Origin: JBIOUF01 sp044866695
GTDB taxonomy: Bacteria; Actinomycetota; Actinomycetes; Propionibacteriales; Nocardioidaceae
Direction: 5' to 3'
Length of the DNA: 15,824 bases
NCBI GenBank assembly: GCA_044866695.1
Contig: JBIOUF010000047.1
Span: forward strand, 1-15,824
Made by a program: the position numbers and the translations under genes
Shown: piece by piece, positions 1-7,586 of the stretch
Numbering within the stretch: position 1 is the first letter of the stretch
How the letters are laid out: every line of letters begins with the position of its first letter
The notes under the pieces: model-generated
Databases searched by the model: none
What the model saw: the letters and a program-made list of their open reading frames with translations, nothing else
Told to the model about the DNA's origin: nothing

Positions 1-1021
1 TGCCGGCCGCGGCCAGCCGGCCGGCGAGCCGCGGGTAGACGCGCAGCGCATTGCCGGAGTAGACGGCTTCCCGCTCGGACTGGGAGAGGTGCGGCGTGGC
101 GGCCACGTACCTCAGCGTGTCGTCGAAGAAGTGCCCGGTGCGCGGGTCGACGTCGCGGACGGCACCGATCATCTCGCTGGCGAAGAGGATCGCGCGGGAG
201 GGGACCACCTGGGTGAGCAGGTCGATGCCCGGCTGGTGGTACACGCAGGTGTCGAAGAAGACGTTGTCCAGCAGCGTCTCCGGGTCGGGCTTGTCCAGCG
301 CCATCGCCAGCCCGCGGAACCGCCCCCAGTGGTACGGGACGGCTCCGCCGCCGTGCGGGATGACCAGCCGGAGCGTCGGGAAGTCGGCGAACAGGTCGCC
401 CTGGACCAGCTGCATGAACGCGGTCGTGTCGGCGTTGAGGTAGTGCGCGCCGGTGGTGTGGAAGGCGGGGTTGCACGACGTGCTGACGTGGACCATCGCG
501 GGGATGTCGTAGGAGACCATCGCCTCGTAGAGGGGATACCAGCTGCGGTCGGTCAGCGGTGGCGCGGTCCACCTGCCTCCCGAAGGATCGGGGTTGAGGT
601 TGACGGTCACGGCACCCAGCTCCTCGACCGCCCGGCGTAGCTCCGGCAGGCAGGTCGCCGGGTCGACGCCGGGGGACTGCGGCAGCATCGCCCCGACGGC
701 GAACCGGCCGGGGAAGAGCCGGCTCACCCGGTGCACGAGGTCGTTGCAGATGCGGGCCCAGGTCGAGGAGACCTCGAAGTCGCCGATGTGGTGGGCCATG
801 AAGGATGCGCGAGGGGAGAAGATGGTCAGGTCGCTGCCACGCTCGTCCATGAGCCGCAGCTGGTTGGCCTCGACCGCCTCGCGGAGGTCGTCGTCGGTGA
901 TGACCAGCTCTGCGGGATCGGGCGCGTCGGCCCGGCCGTCGACGGCCGCGATCTGCCGGTCTCGCCACGCGCCGAGCTGCGGCGGCGCCGTGGTGAAGTG
1001 GCCGTGGCAGTCGATGATCAC
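1..1021 (-). CDS. ligJ: 4-oxalomesaconate hydratase (LigJ-type amidohydrolase), 3' end cut by window edge
   Basis: LigJ-type enzymes are cytoplasmic zinc hydratases that convert 4-oxalomesaconate to 4-carboxy-4-hydroxy-2-oxoadipate in the protocatechuate 4,5-cleavage pathway. The frame is open from a GTG at 1021 to the left edge, giving 340 visible codons. This nearly fills the usual length of about 340, so the stop should lie just outside. The N-terminus reads MIIDCHGHFTTAP, the LigJ hallmark, with the HxH metal pair at H6 and H8. Other family landmarks are H178 in AMVHVS, IPHGGGAVPYHWGRFRG around 221-237, and FASEMIGAVRDVDP around 280-293 with E283. AGGAAGGGG lies 9 bases before the GTG and supports this start. 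The gene starts 22 bases after the pobA stop, so the two are probably co-transcribed. A related amidohydrolase (decarboxylase type) is the alternative, but the N-terminal signature makes that unlikely. Confidence 0.9.
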   Translation of the reverse strand, partial: MIIDCHGHFTTAPPQLGAWRDRQIAAVDGRADAPDPAELVITDDDLREAVEANQLRLMDERGSDLTIFSPRASFMAHHIGDFEVSSTWARICNDLVHRVSRLFPGRFAVGAMLPQSPGVDPATCLPELRRAVEELGAVTVNLNPDPSGGRWTAPPLTDRSWYPLYEAMVSYDIPAMVHVSTSCNPAFHTTGAHYLNADTTAFMQLVQGDLFADFPTLRLVIPHGGGAVPYHWGRFRGLAMALDKPDPETLLDNVFFDTCVYHQPGIDLLTQVVPSRAILFASEMIGAVRDVDPRTGHFFDDTLRYVAATPHLSQSEREAVYSGNALRVYPRLAGRLAAAG

Positions 1022-1043
1022 GTCGGTGTCCCCTTCCTGGTGG

Positions 1044-2255
1044 TCAGTGGTCCCGTCGCGTGGGCCAGCCGGTGTACTGCTCGGCCAGGTAGGTGCGGCC
1101 GGCTCGGGTGCCGACGACGTTGTCGAGCTCGCCGACCTGGCGGCGGACGTCGAAGGAGCTGCTGCCCGGCGCGACGTGGAGGAGCTGGGTCATCCAGTAC
1201 GAGAAGCTCTGGGCCCGCCAGACCCGCTGCAGCGCTCGCGGCTGGTACTGGTCCAGGGCGGTGTCGTCCTCGGCCGCCAGTGCGCGGAGCAGGACCTCGG
1301 CGAGGACCTTCACGTCGTGGAGGGCGAGGTTGAGCCCGCGGGCACCGGTCGGCGGCACGGTGTGGGTCGCGTCGCCGGCGAGGAGCAGGGAGCCCCACCG
1401 CATCGGCTCCTGGACGAAGGAGCGGAAGCGCAGAACGGTCTTCTCGAAGACCGGACCCTCGAGAAGACCGAAGCCGTCCTCACCCGCGACGCGAGCCTGC
1501 AACGTCCCCCAGATCCGGTCGTCCGACCAGGCGTCGACCTGCTCGTCGGGGTCACACTGGAAGTACATCCGCTGGACCTTCTCGGTCCGCTGGCTGACCA
1601 GGGCGAACCCGTGCTCGGAGTGGGCGTAGACGAGCTCGGGAGCGCTCATGGGCGCCTCGGTCATGATCCCGAACCAGGCGAAGGGGTACTCCTTCACGTG
1701 CTGTGTACGCCGTGCCCGGGGCACCAGCTCGCGGCACCTGCTCCGCGAGCCGTCGGCTCCGACGACGTACCGCGCTCTGATCTCGTGCCGGGACCCGTCC
1801 GGAGCCGTGAAGCGCACCCGAGGCGAGGCGGACTCGACGTCGAGGACCTCGGTGTCCGAGATCGCGAAGTGCACGACGCCGCCGTCGCGCTGCCGGGCGT
1901 CGGCGAGGTCGGTGAAGACGTCGGTCTGGGGGTAGAGCCACACCGACTCGCCGACCAGGTCCTTGAAATGGATCCTGTGGGCCCGGCCGTCGAACCGGAG
2001 CTCGATGCCCTCGTGCTCGTAGCCGTCGCGGAGAACCCGGTCGGAGACCCCCGTCCGGACCAGGTCGCGGGCCGCGTCGGCCTCGAGGATCCCTGCGCGA
2101 TGGGTGGTCTCGATCTCGGCGCGGCTCCGAGTGTCGACGGCGACCGCCTCCACCCCGCCCCGACCGAGCAGGTGCGCCAGCATCAGCCCGGCCGGGCCGG
2201 CACCGACGATCGCGACCGGGACGTCGGTGACGGTGTCGATGCTGGGCTCGGTCAC
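1044..2255 (-). CDS. pobA: 4-hydroxybenzoate 3-monooxygenase (PHBH, class A FAD enzyme)
   Basis: This cytoplasmic flavoprotein hydroxylates 4-hydroxybenzoate to protocatechuate using NAD(P)H and O2. The 403-residue product has the dinucleotide motif GAGPAG at 18-23, the DG motif GADGS at 166-170, and the FAD-ribityl motif GDATHTVPPTGARG at 294-307. With a constant offset of nine, the substrate and active-site residues of Pseudomonas PHBH (Tyr201, Ser212, Arg214, Tyr222, Pro293, Tyr385) fall on Y210, S221, R223, Y231, P302 and Y394. All six are conserved. An in-frame ATG exists at 2432, but the extension it adds overlaps the regulator gene and is low complexity. The GTG at 2255 has GAGGAG six bases upstream and is preferred. 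The gene lies directly upstream of ligJ and 100 bases after the IclR-type gene, so it is probably induced by 4-hydroxybenzoate. Confidence 0.94.
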   Translation of the reverse strand: MTEPSIDTVTDVPVAIVGAGPAGLMLAHLLGRGGVEAVAVDTRSRAEIETTHRAGILEADAARDLVRTGVSDRVLRDGYEHEGIELRFDGRAHRIHFKDLVGESVWLYPQTDVFTDLADARQRDGGVVHFAISDTEVLDVESASPRVRFTAPDGSRHEIRARYVVGADGSRSRCRELVPRARRTQHVKEYPFAWFGIMTEAPMSAPELVYAHSEHGFALVSQRTEKVQRMYFQCDPDEQVDAWSDDRIWGTLQARVAGEDGFGLLEGPVFEKTVLRFRSFVQEPMRWGSLLLAGDATHTVPPTGARGLNLALHDVKVLAEVLLRALAAEDDTALDQYQPRALQRVWRAQSFSYWMTQLLHVAPGSSSFDVRRQVGELDNVVGTRAGRTYLAEQYTGWPTRRDH

Positions 2256-2324
2256 GGTGGCTCCTCGAGTCGGCTGGGCACTCGCAGAACGTTCGCACCG
2301 CGGGCGGACCCGCGTCAGTAGCGT

Positions 2325-2339
2325 TTCCGTCAGGCGGAA
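2325..2339. promoter_or_regulatory. 15-bp palindrome TTCCG-N5-CGGAA upstream of pobA, candidate IclR-family operator
   Basis: A perfect inverted repeat with five-base arms and a five-base centre lies about 70-85 bases upstream of the pobA GTG, between pobA and the regulator gene. Several IclR-family proteins bind palindromes of this size and GGAA/TTCC character, so it is a natural site for the neighbouring regulator to activate or repress pobA-ligJ. I did not find a convincing -35/-10 pair, so the promoter position is open. Confidence 0.4.
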
Positions 2340-2355
2340 GGACGATCCAGAGATC

Positions 2356-3120
2356 TCATCGGGCGCCGGCGCGACGGCCCAGCTCGGCGGAGACGGCCTG
2401 GGCCGCGACCAGCAGTGGCCGGCGCAGGCCACGGGCGCGACTGGTGCTGTCCGCGGCTACGACGATGCCGAGGGCGGCGTTCACGGGGCCGTGCAGCCCG
2501 ATCCGGACGGGTGCGGCGACCGCGACCGTGCTCTCCGACAGCTGCCGATCGCTCAGGAAGACCTGCTCGCGCCGGATCCGGCTCAGCTGCGCGCGAAGGG
2601 TCTTGGGGTCGGTCACGGTGTGCGGGGTCCAGGCGCGCAGTGGTGACTCCAGGACGGCCTCCTGGATCTCCCTCGGCGCGTGAGCGAGCAGGACGCGGCC
2701 CATGCCGGTGGACGCGACCGGGAACCGGGACCCGACCATGGTGAGGAGCTCGACGGACCGATGCCCGGCGATCCTCTCGACGAACACGAGCTCGGTCCCT
2801 TCGCGGACGGCGAGCTGGATGTTCTCGTGCGTCGCCTCGTAGAGGTCCTGCATGAACGGCAGGGCGACGTCCCGCAGGATCTGCGAGCGGGGGCAGACCG
2901 AGGCGACCTCCCACAGGCGCAGGCCGATGTGCCAGGAGCCGTCCTCGCTGCGCTCGAGGACTCCCCAGGCGGCGAGCTCGGAGACGACGCGATGCGTGGT
3001 GCTGACGGCCAGGCCGGTGTGCTGGGCGATCTGAGAGAGGGTCTGGCTGGGCCGGTCGTGGTCGAACGACGCGAGGACTGCGAGGGCCTTGCCCGCTGCG
3101 GACGTCTGCCGTGCTGCCAC
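2356..3120 (-). CDS. IclR-family transcriptional regulator (PobR/PcaU-like role)
   Basis: This is a DNA-binding regulator, probably controlling 4-hydroxybenzoate catabolism. From a GTG at 3120 the product is 254 residues, the normal IclR length. The N-terminal winged helix-turn-helix covers about 8-60 (LSQIAQHTGLAVSTTHRVVSELAAWGVLER, shown here in part as LAVSTTHRVVSELAAWGVLE). The C-terminal effector domain covers about 75-250 and includes FVERIAGHRSVELLTMVGSR around 113-132, VASTGMGRVLLA and the late segment NAALGIVVAAD. The frame is open far upstream to 3528, but that extension is unlike the family and overlaps the divergent gene. The chosen GTG has GGGAGA about 9 bases upstream. The gene lies upstream of pobA on the same strand and divergent from the binding-protein gene, so it could control both sides. 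The effector cannot be read from sequence; 4-hydroxybenzoate or protocatechuate is inferred from the neighbours. Confidence 0.88.
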   Translation of the reverse strand: MAARQTSAAGKALAVLASFDHDRPSQTLSQIAQHTGLAVSTTHRVVSELAAWGVLERSEDGSWHIGLRLWEVASVCPRSQILRDVALPFMQDLYEATHENIQLAVREGTELVFVERIAGHRSVELLTMVGSRFPVASTGMGRVLLAHAPREIQEAVLESPLRAWTPHTVTDPKTLRAQLSRIRREQVFLSDRQLSESTVAVAAPVRIGLHGPVNAALGIVVAADSTSRARGLRRPLLVAAQAVSAELGRRAGAR

Positions 3121-3232
3121 GGACGCCAGTCTCCCAACCGACCCGGTGAGGTGCGCCGCAGCCGTAGGATCGGGGCTCGCCGGCGAGGAGACGAACCCGC
3201 CGGCCGGGCAGCCACCGAGCCACGGAGGGACG
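3121..3232. promoter_or_regulatory. divergent intergenic region between IclR regulator and binding-protein gene
   Basis: These 112 bases separate two divergent starts and must hold both promoters. On the plus strand TAGGAT at 3165-3170 resembles an actinobacterial -10 box, but there is no clear -35. I did not find a strong palindrome matching the one upstream of pobA. Confidence 0.35.
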
Positions 3233-3940
3233 TTGGGCAACGAGATCATCGGTCTGTCGTCCATGGCGACCAAGGACCTCCTCGTCGACCTGGCCCGCCG
3301 GATCAGCCTTTCGCACGGGCCACGGGTCCGCTTCGAGTCCGGCGGTGGTGTGGAGGTGGCCGACCGGGTCCGGGCCGGCGCCGACGCGGACCTCCTGGTG
3401 CTGGCCGAGGCGGCACTCGCGACTCTGGCGGACGAGGGACTGGTCGACCCGAGCACCCTGCGCCCGCTCTTCGTCTCCGAGGTCGTGGCGGCAGTCGCAG
3501 AGGGCTCTCCCGCTCCGTCGCTCACCACGACCGCCGAGCTCGACGATGCCTTGCGTTCCGCCGGGAGGGTCGCCTACTCGACCGGGCCCAGTGGCACGGC
3601 GCTGAAGCGGCTCCTCGACCAGCGGGGCCTGACGGCCGACGTGGCCGGCCGGCTGGTCCAGGCGCCACCTGGCGTACCGGTGGGTCGGCTGCTCGCGTCC
3701 GGACGAGCCGATCTCGGCTTCCAGCAGCGCAGCGAGCTGATGAGCGTCACCGGAGTGCAGATCCTCGGTCCGCTTCCCGGCGACGCCGCGATCACCTCGG
3801 TGTTCAGCGGCGCGGTCCTCGCCGCGTCACGAGAGCCGGCCCTCGCGACCGGCGTGCTGGGCCTGATGGGCGCCGACCCGGTGGCCGGGCTCGTCGAACG
3901 ACACGGGATGGCCGTCGCCACACCATCCGCAGACCCGTGA
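3233..3940 (+). CDS. ModA-like substrate-binding-fold protein without signal peptide
   Basis: The 235-residue product resembles the molybdate/extracellular solute-binding (SBP_bac_11) family. Landmarks are the opening GLSSMATKDLLVDLARR, the ligand-loop-like YSTGPSGTALKRLL, then LVQAPPGVPVGRLLASGRADLGFQQRSEL (quoted by its parts: residues about 142-170), LGPLPGDAAITSVFSGAV and a closing ERHGM. TTG at 3233 is chosen because GGAGGGA lies about three bases upstream and the fold begins right after it. No hydrophobic leader or lipobox is present, and no ABC permease or ATPase gene lies nearby. It is therefore probably cytoplasmic and not a transport receptor in the usual sense. Its divergence from the IclR gene ties it to the aromatic block. 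Its ligand and role are unknown; ligand sensing or a metabolite-binding/enzymatic role are both possible. Confidence 0.7.
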   Translation: MGNEIIGLSSMATKDLLVDLARRISLSHGPRVRFESGGGVEVADRVRAGADADLLVLAEAALATLADEGLVDPSTLRPLFVSEVVAAVAEGSPAPSLTTTAELDDALRSAGRVAYSTGPSGTALKRLLDQRGLTADVAGRLVQAPPGVPVGRLLASGRADLGFQQRSELMSVTGVQILGPLPGDAAITSVFSGAVLAASREPALATGVLGLMGADPVAGLVERHGMAVATPSADP

Positions 3941-3994
3941 GCGCGACGGCGTGCAGGCCGGCCTGAGACACCCACTACTCGTCGGCTGTCCACG

Positions 3995-4018
3995 GGTGAA
4001 GGCGGCCTCGCCCTCACC
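3995..4018 (+). terminator. hairpin downstream of binding-protein gene, candidate terminator
   Basis: Arms GGTGAAGGCG and CGCCCTCACC pair with one A-C mismatch around a GCCT loop, 55 bases after the stop codon. No T-run follows, which is common for GC-rich actinobacterial terminators but leaves the call uncertain. The 433-base gap between 3940 and 4374 otherwise holds a CAGGCCGGCCTG palindrome at 3953-3964, the copy A element and one small ORF. Confidence 0.4.
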
Positions 4019-4092
4019 AGCCTGGCTCTGGCAGAACCTGCAACCCCACCGGGCCGACGAGCGGGAGGCGTTGCGCCGGATCCTCCGCCCTG

Positions 4093-4123
4093 CCACCCGT
4101 CGAGGGGTGGCGTCTGCCCACCC
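4093..4123 (+). promoter_or_regulatory. tripartite CCACCC/GGGTGG element, copy A, in front of the arc operon
   Basis: CCACCC at 4093-4098, GGGTGG at 4105-4110 and CCACCC at 4118-4123, with spacers of 6 and 7. Ten bases later CATCGT (4134-4139) sits where a -10 box would be. It overlaps the loop of a CGCCCC/GGGGCG hairpin at 4126-4145. A start near 4147 would leave a leader of about 23 bases carrying GGAGA before the ATG at 4170. The element points at arcBCA. Confidence 0.7.
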
Positions 4124-4169
4124 CTCGCCCCGGCATCGTGGGGCGTGGGCCGAGACGCTGGAGACGACG

Positions 4170-4364
4170 ATGCACAGCCAGGTAGGGCGAGGGTTCGGTT
4201 TGTCGGGAGCCGGGACGATGACAGCCCAGGACGGCTGCTCACCGGATGCGCCCGCCGTCGAGCGTCCTCGAGCCGGGCCGGAGCGTGCCCGGTGCTCCCT
4301 GTCGGGCGGCGGGGCCGCGCCAGCCCGCCGGGTTCCGCACGTGACCCACCAGAACTACGAGTGA
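4170..4364 (+). CDS. small ORF (64 aa) between element A and arcB, possible leader or coupled small protein
   Basis: I do not recognise this product. The ATG at 4170 has GGAGA five bases upstream, and the inferred start of transcription of element A is about 23 bases before it. The layout matches element B and its own small ORF. The stop TGA at 4362-4364 overlaps the ribosome-binding sequence GAGGAAG of arcB, nine bases before the arcB ATG, so translational coupling is plausible. Against it, third positions are less GC-rich than in neighbouring genes and the composition (G, A, P, R rich) shows no fold. It could simply be untranslated leader. Confidence 0.35.
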   Translation: MHSQVGRGFGLSGAGTMTAQDGCSPDAPAVERPRAGPERARCSLSGGGAAPARRVPHVTHQNYE

Positions 4365-4373
4365 GGAAGCACC

Positions 4374-5375
4374 ATGGCCTTCAACCTGCGCAACCGGCAC
4401 TTCGTGAAGGAGCTGGACTTCAGCCCCGAGGAGCTGCGTCACCTCATCCGGCTCGCGGCGGACCTCAAGGCGGCCAAGTACGGCGGCTACGAGCAACCGT
4501 GCCTGAGCGGCAAGAACGTCGCCCTGATCTTCGAGAAGACGTCCACACGCACCAGGACCGCCTTCGAGGTTGCGGCGAAGGACCAGGGCGCGCACGTGAC
4601 CTACCTCGAGCCGACCGGCTCCCAGATCGGGCACAAGGAGTCGATGAAGGACACCGCGCGGGTCCTGGGCAGGACGTACGACGGCATCGAGTACCGCGGG
4701 TTCTCCCAGGAGACCGTCGAGATCCTGGCGCAGTACGCCGGGGTGCCGGTGTGGAACGGCCTGACCGACGAGTTCCATCCGACCCAGATCCTGGCCGACG
4801 TCCTGACGATGACCGAGCACAGCGACAAGCACCTGACCGAGATCGCCTACTGCTACCTCGGCGACGCCCGCAACAACATGGGCAACTCGCTGATGGTGGG
4901 CGGCTGCAAGCTCGGCATGGACGTCCGGCTCTGCGCACCACAGCACCTGTGGCCGCGTGACGACCTGGTCAAGCGGTGCCAGGACATCGCCGCGGAGACC
5001 GGGGCGCGGCTGACGCTGACCGAGTCGGTCGACGAAGGCGTGGCCGGCGTGGACTTCCTCTACACCGATGTCTGGGTCTCCATGGGCGAGGAGGCATCGG
5101 TCTGGGAGGAGCGCATCCGGCTGTTGACGCCCTACCAGGTCAACATGGACGTCGTACGCCGGACCGGCAACCCCCGGGTCAGGTTCATGCACTGCCTGCC
5201 CGCGTTCCACAACCGGGAGACGAAGGTCGGAGAGCAGATCTTCGCCCGCTACGGCCTCGACGGGCTGGAGGTGACCGACGACGTCTTCGAGTCCGAGCAC
5301 TCGATCGTGTTCGACCAGGCCGAGAACCGGATGCACACCATCAAGGCCGTGATGGTGGCCACTCTGGGCGGGTGA
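4374..5375 (+). CDS. arcB: ornithine carbamoyltransferase, catabolic type
   Basis: In the arginine deiminase pathway this enzyme cleaves citrulline with phosphate to ornithine and carbamoyl phosphate in the cytoplasm. The 333-residue product has the carbamoyl-phosphate loop STRT at 57-60, HPTQ at 135-138, the ornithine-side segment DVWVSMGEE at 232-240 and HCLP at 273-276. The N-terminus (MAFNLRNRHFVKELDFS) and length match the ArcB/ArgF class that functions in arginine breakdown. The start is well supported by GAGGAAG seven bases upstream of the ATG. The catabolic role is inferred from the next two genes, carbamate kinase and arginine deiminase; the sequence alone would not separate it from anabolic ArgF. 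Confidence 0.95.
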   Translation: MAFNLRNRHFVKELDFSPEELRHLIRLAADLKAAKYGGYEQPCLSGKNVALIFEKTSTRTRTAFEVAAKDQGAHVTYLEPTGSQIGHKESMKDTARVLGRTYDGIEYRGFSQETVEILAQYAGVPVWNGLTDEFHPTQILADVLTMTEHSDKHLTEIAYCYLGDARNNMGNSLMVGGCKLGMDVRLCAPQHLWPRDDLVKRCQDIAAETGARLTLTESVDEGVAGVDFLYTDVWVSMGEEASVWEERIRLLTPYQVNMDVVRRTGNPRVRFMHCLPAFHNRETKVGEQIFARYGLDGLEVTDDVFESEHSIVFDQAENRMHTIKAVMVATLGG

Positions 5376-5382
5376 CGCGGTC

Positions 5383-6327
5383 ATGAGAGTCGTGGTGGCA
5401 CTGGGCGGCAACGCGCTCCTCAGGCGAGGCGAGCCGATGACCGCAGAGGCGCAGCGGGCGAACGTCCGGGCGGCGGCGCCTGCGCTGGCGAAGGTGGCCC
5501 GGAACCATCAGCTCGTGCTGTCGCACGGCAACGGCCCGCAGGTCGGCCTGCTGGCCCTTCAGGCGGCGGCGTACACCGACGTCGACCCCTACCCCCTCGA
5601 CGTCCTCGGCGCGCAGACCGAGGGCATGATCGGCTATGTCCTCGAGCAGGAGCTGGGCAACGTGCTGCCGGCCGACGCGGCACTCGCCACGATCCTGACC
5701 ATGGTCGAGGTCGACCCGGCGGACCCGGCCTTCGACGAGCCCACGAAGTTCGTCGGCCCCGTGTACTCCCGAGAACGAGCCGACGGGCTCGGCCGCGAGA
5801 AGGGCTGGACGTTCAAGCAGGACGGACACTACTGGCGGCGGGTCGTCCCGTCGCCGGAGCCGCAGCGGATCTTCGAGATCCGGCCCATCCGTTGGCTCCT
5901 GGACCGTGACGTCACGGTGATCTGTGCCGGGGGCGGTGGCGTCCCGACGATGTTCGCCGACGCCGGGCGCAGGGTGCTGTCCGGGGTCGAGGCGGTGATC
6001 GACAAGGACCTCGCCAGCGAGCTGCTGGCGCGGGAGGTGGCTGCCGACCTCCTCGTGATGGCCACCGACGTGGACGGCGTGTACACGGACTGGGGAACCG
6101 AGTCGCAGACCCGGCTCGGCACCGTGACGGCCCACGAGCTGCGCGGCATGTCCCTTCCGGCCGGGTCGATGGGTCCCAAGGTCGACGCGGCCGCACGGTT
6201 CGCGGAGACGACCGGCCGGCGAGCGGCGGTGGGTGCGTTGGAGGACATCGCGGCGATCGTCGAGGGCCGGGCCGGGACCCAGGTCGTCGGCGCCTCACCG
6301 GCGTCAGAGAGAGGAGACCACAGATGA
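5383..6327 (+). CDS. arcC: carbamate kinase
   Basis: This enzyme transfers the phosphate of carbamoyl phosphate to ADP, giving ATP plus carbamate, which decays to ammonia and CO2. It is the ATP-yielding step of the arginine deiminase pathway. The 314-residue product shows the amino acid kinase fold landmarks: ALGGNALLRRG at 6-16, SHGNGPQVG at 47-55, CAGGGGVP at 181-188, DKD at 207-209, ATDVDGVYTDWG at 227-238 and GSMGPKVDAA at 261-270. It begins seven bases after the arcB stop and its stop overlaps the arcA start as ATGA, so the three are translated together. Full length with no missing motif. Confidence 0.96.
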   Translation: MRVVVALGGNALLRRGEPMTAEAQRANVRAAAPALAKVARNHQLVLSHGNGPQVGLLALQAAAYTDVDPYPLDVLGAQTEGMIGYVLEQELGNVLPADAALATILTMVEVDPADPAFDEPTKFVGPVYSRERADGLGREKGWTFKQDGHYWRRVVPSPEPQRIFEIRPIRWLLDRDVTVICAGGGGVPTMFADAGRRVLSGVEAVIDKDLASELLAREVAADLLVMATDVDGVYTDWGTESQTRLGTVTAHELRGMSLPAGSMGPKVDAAARFAETTGRRAAVGALEDIAAIVEGRAGTQVVGASPASERGDHR

Positions 6328-7586
6328 CGACGTTCGGCGTCCACTCCGAGGTGGGCCGGCTCCGCAAGGTGATGGTGCACCGGCCGGACCTCAGCCTGCA
6401 GCGACTCACCCCGTCCAACCACGACGACCTGCTGTTCGACGACGTGCTCTGGGTGGAGCGCGCCCAGTACGAGCACGACCAGTTCGTCGCGAAGATGCGC
6501 GCGCACGGGGTGGAGGTCTTCCTGCTCCAGACCCTGCTCCAGGAGGCACTCGCCGCGAGCGACGAGGGCCGGCGTCGCCTCATCGAGCTCACGGCGTCGG
6601 AGTTCACCGTCGGCATCTCGCTGGTCGACGACATCCGGACGCTGCTCTCGGCGATGTCGCCCGAGCAGCTCTCGACCCATCTCGTCGGAGGTCTCACCGT
6701 CGCCGAGTCCGGGCTGGACCTGGACCGGGTGCGGACGCGGTCCGTGATCGGGGCGGCGGTCGACGACGACAGCCTGTTCGTGCTGCCGCCGCTGCCGAAC
6801 ACGCTGTTCACCCGAGACTCGTCGTGCTGGATCTACGGGGGCGTCTCGGTGAACCCGATGTTCTGGCCGGCGCGGCGGCTCGAGGCGTACAACGTGGCCG
6901 CGATCTACCGCTACCACCCGATGTTCGCCGACGCCGACTTCGAGTTCTGGTACCCCGAGCTCGGTGACGACCTCCGCTTCCGCGCCGAGGACTTCGGGCG
7001 CGCGTCACTCGAGGGCGGTGACGTCCAGCCGATCGGGAACGGCACCGTGCTCATCGGCATGAGCGAGCGCTCCCAGGCGCGGATGATCGAGCAGGTGGCC
7101 CGGGCGCTCTTCGCCAAGGGCGGCGCCGAGCGGGTGATCGCGGTGGTGATGACCAAGGACCGCGCGCACATGCACCTGGACACCGTGTTCACGATGCTCG
7201 ACCGCGACGCCGTCACCGTCTACCCACGGGTCATGGACCAGGTTCGGGCGATCAGCCTGCGCCCCGGGACGAACGGGGCACCGTTCCACGTGACCGAGGA
7301 GAAGGGCTTCCTCCCCGCCGTGGCCGATGCTCTCGACGTGCCCGACCTTCGGGTCGTCGAGACCGGTGGCGACGCCTACCAGCAGGAACGCGAGCAGTGG
7401 GACGACGGCAACAACGTCGTGGCCCTCGAGCCGGGCGTCGTCGTCGCATACGAGCGCAACACCCACACGATCGCGAAGATGCGCGCCGCCGGCATCGAGG
7501 TCATCACCATCGAGGGGTTCGAGCTCGGCAAGGGTCGCGGCGGTGGGCACTGCATGACCTGTCCGCTGGAGAGGGACCCGCTATGA
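6324..7586 (+). CDS. arcA: arginine deiminase
   Basis: This cytoplasmic guanidino-modifying enzyme hydrolyses arginine to citrulline and ammonia, the first step of the pathway. The 420-residue product carries the expected catalytic set: D165 in FTRDSS, E230 in SLEGGD, H284 and D286 in MHLDTVF, and the nucleophile Cys410 in GGGHCMTCP near the C-terminus. Length is normal for the family. GAGAGGAG lies about eight bases before the ATG, which overlaps the arcC stop (ATGA). Its own stop overlaps the next start in the same way. arcA coming last is unusual; arcA-arcB-arcC is the common order. Confidence 0.96.
   Translation: MTTFGVHSEVGRLRKVMVHRPDLSLQRLTPSNHDDLLFDDVLWVERAQYEHDQFVAKMRAHGVEVFLLQTLLQEALAASDEGRRRLIELTASEFTVGISLVDDIRTLLSAMSPEQLSTHLVGGLTVAESGLDLDRVRTRSVIGAAVDDDSLFVLPPLPNTLFTRDSSCWIYGGVSVNPMFWPARRLEAYNVAAIYRYHPMFADADFEFWYPELGDDLRFRAEDFGRASLEGGDVQPIGNGTVLIGMSERSQARMIEQVARALFAKGGAERVIAVVMTKDRAHMHLDTVFTMLDRDAVTVYPRVMDQVRAISLRPGTNGAPFHVTEEKGFLPAVADALDVPDLRVVETGGDAYQQEREQWDDGNNVVALEPGVVVAYERNTHTIAKMRAAGIEVITIEGFELGKGRGGGHCMTCPLERDPL

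Noticed and set aside
594..2321. Long plus-strand open frame opposite pobA and ligJ
   Set aside because: It is the antisense shadow of two well-recognised minus-strand enzymes. Its protein is low-complexity (many R, G, P, V) and matches no fold.
2256..2432. N-terminal extension of pobA from an ATG at 2432
   Set aside because: It overlaps the regulator gene and is unlike PHBH. The GTG at 2255 has a strong ribosome-binding site and starts at the FAD fold.
4093..4145. Element as a riboswitch or attenuator, because its parts can form alternative hairpins
   Set aside because: The alternating arms do allow exclusive hairpins. However, the fixed -10-like hexamer downstream and the leaderless MFS start put the element upstream of +1, so a DNA operator fits better. 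It stays open until transcript starts are mapped.
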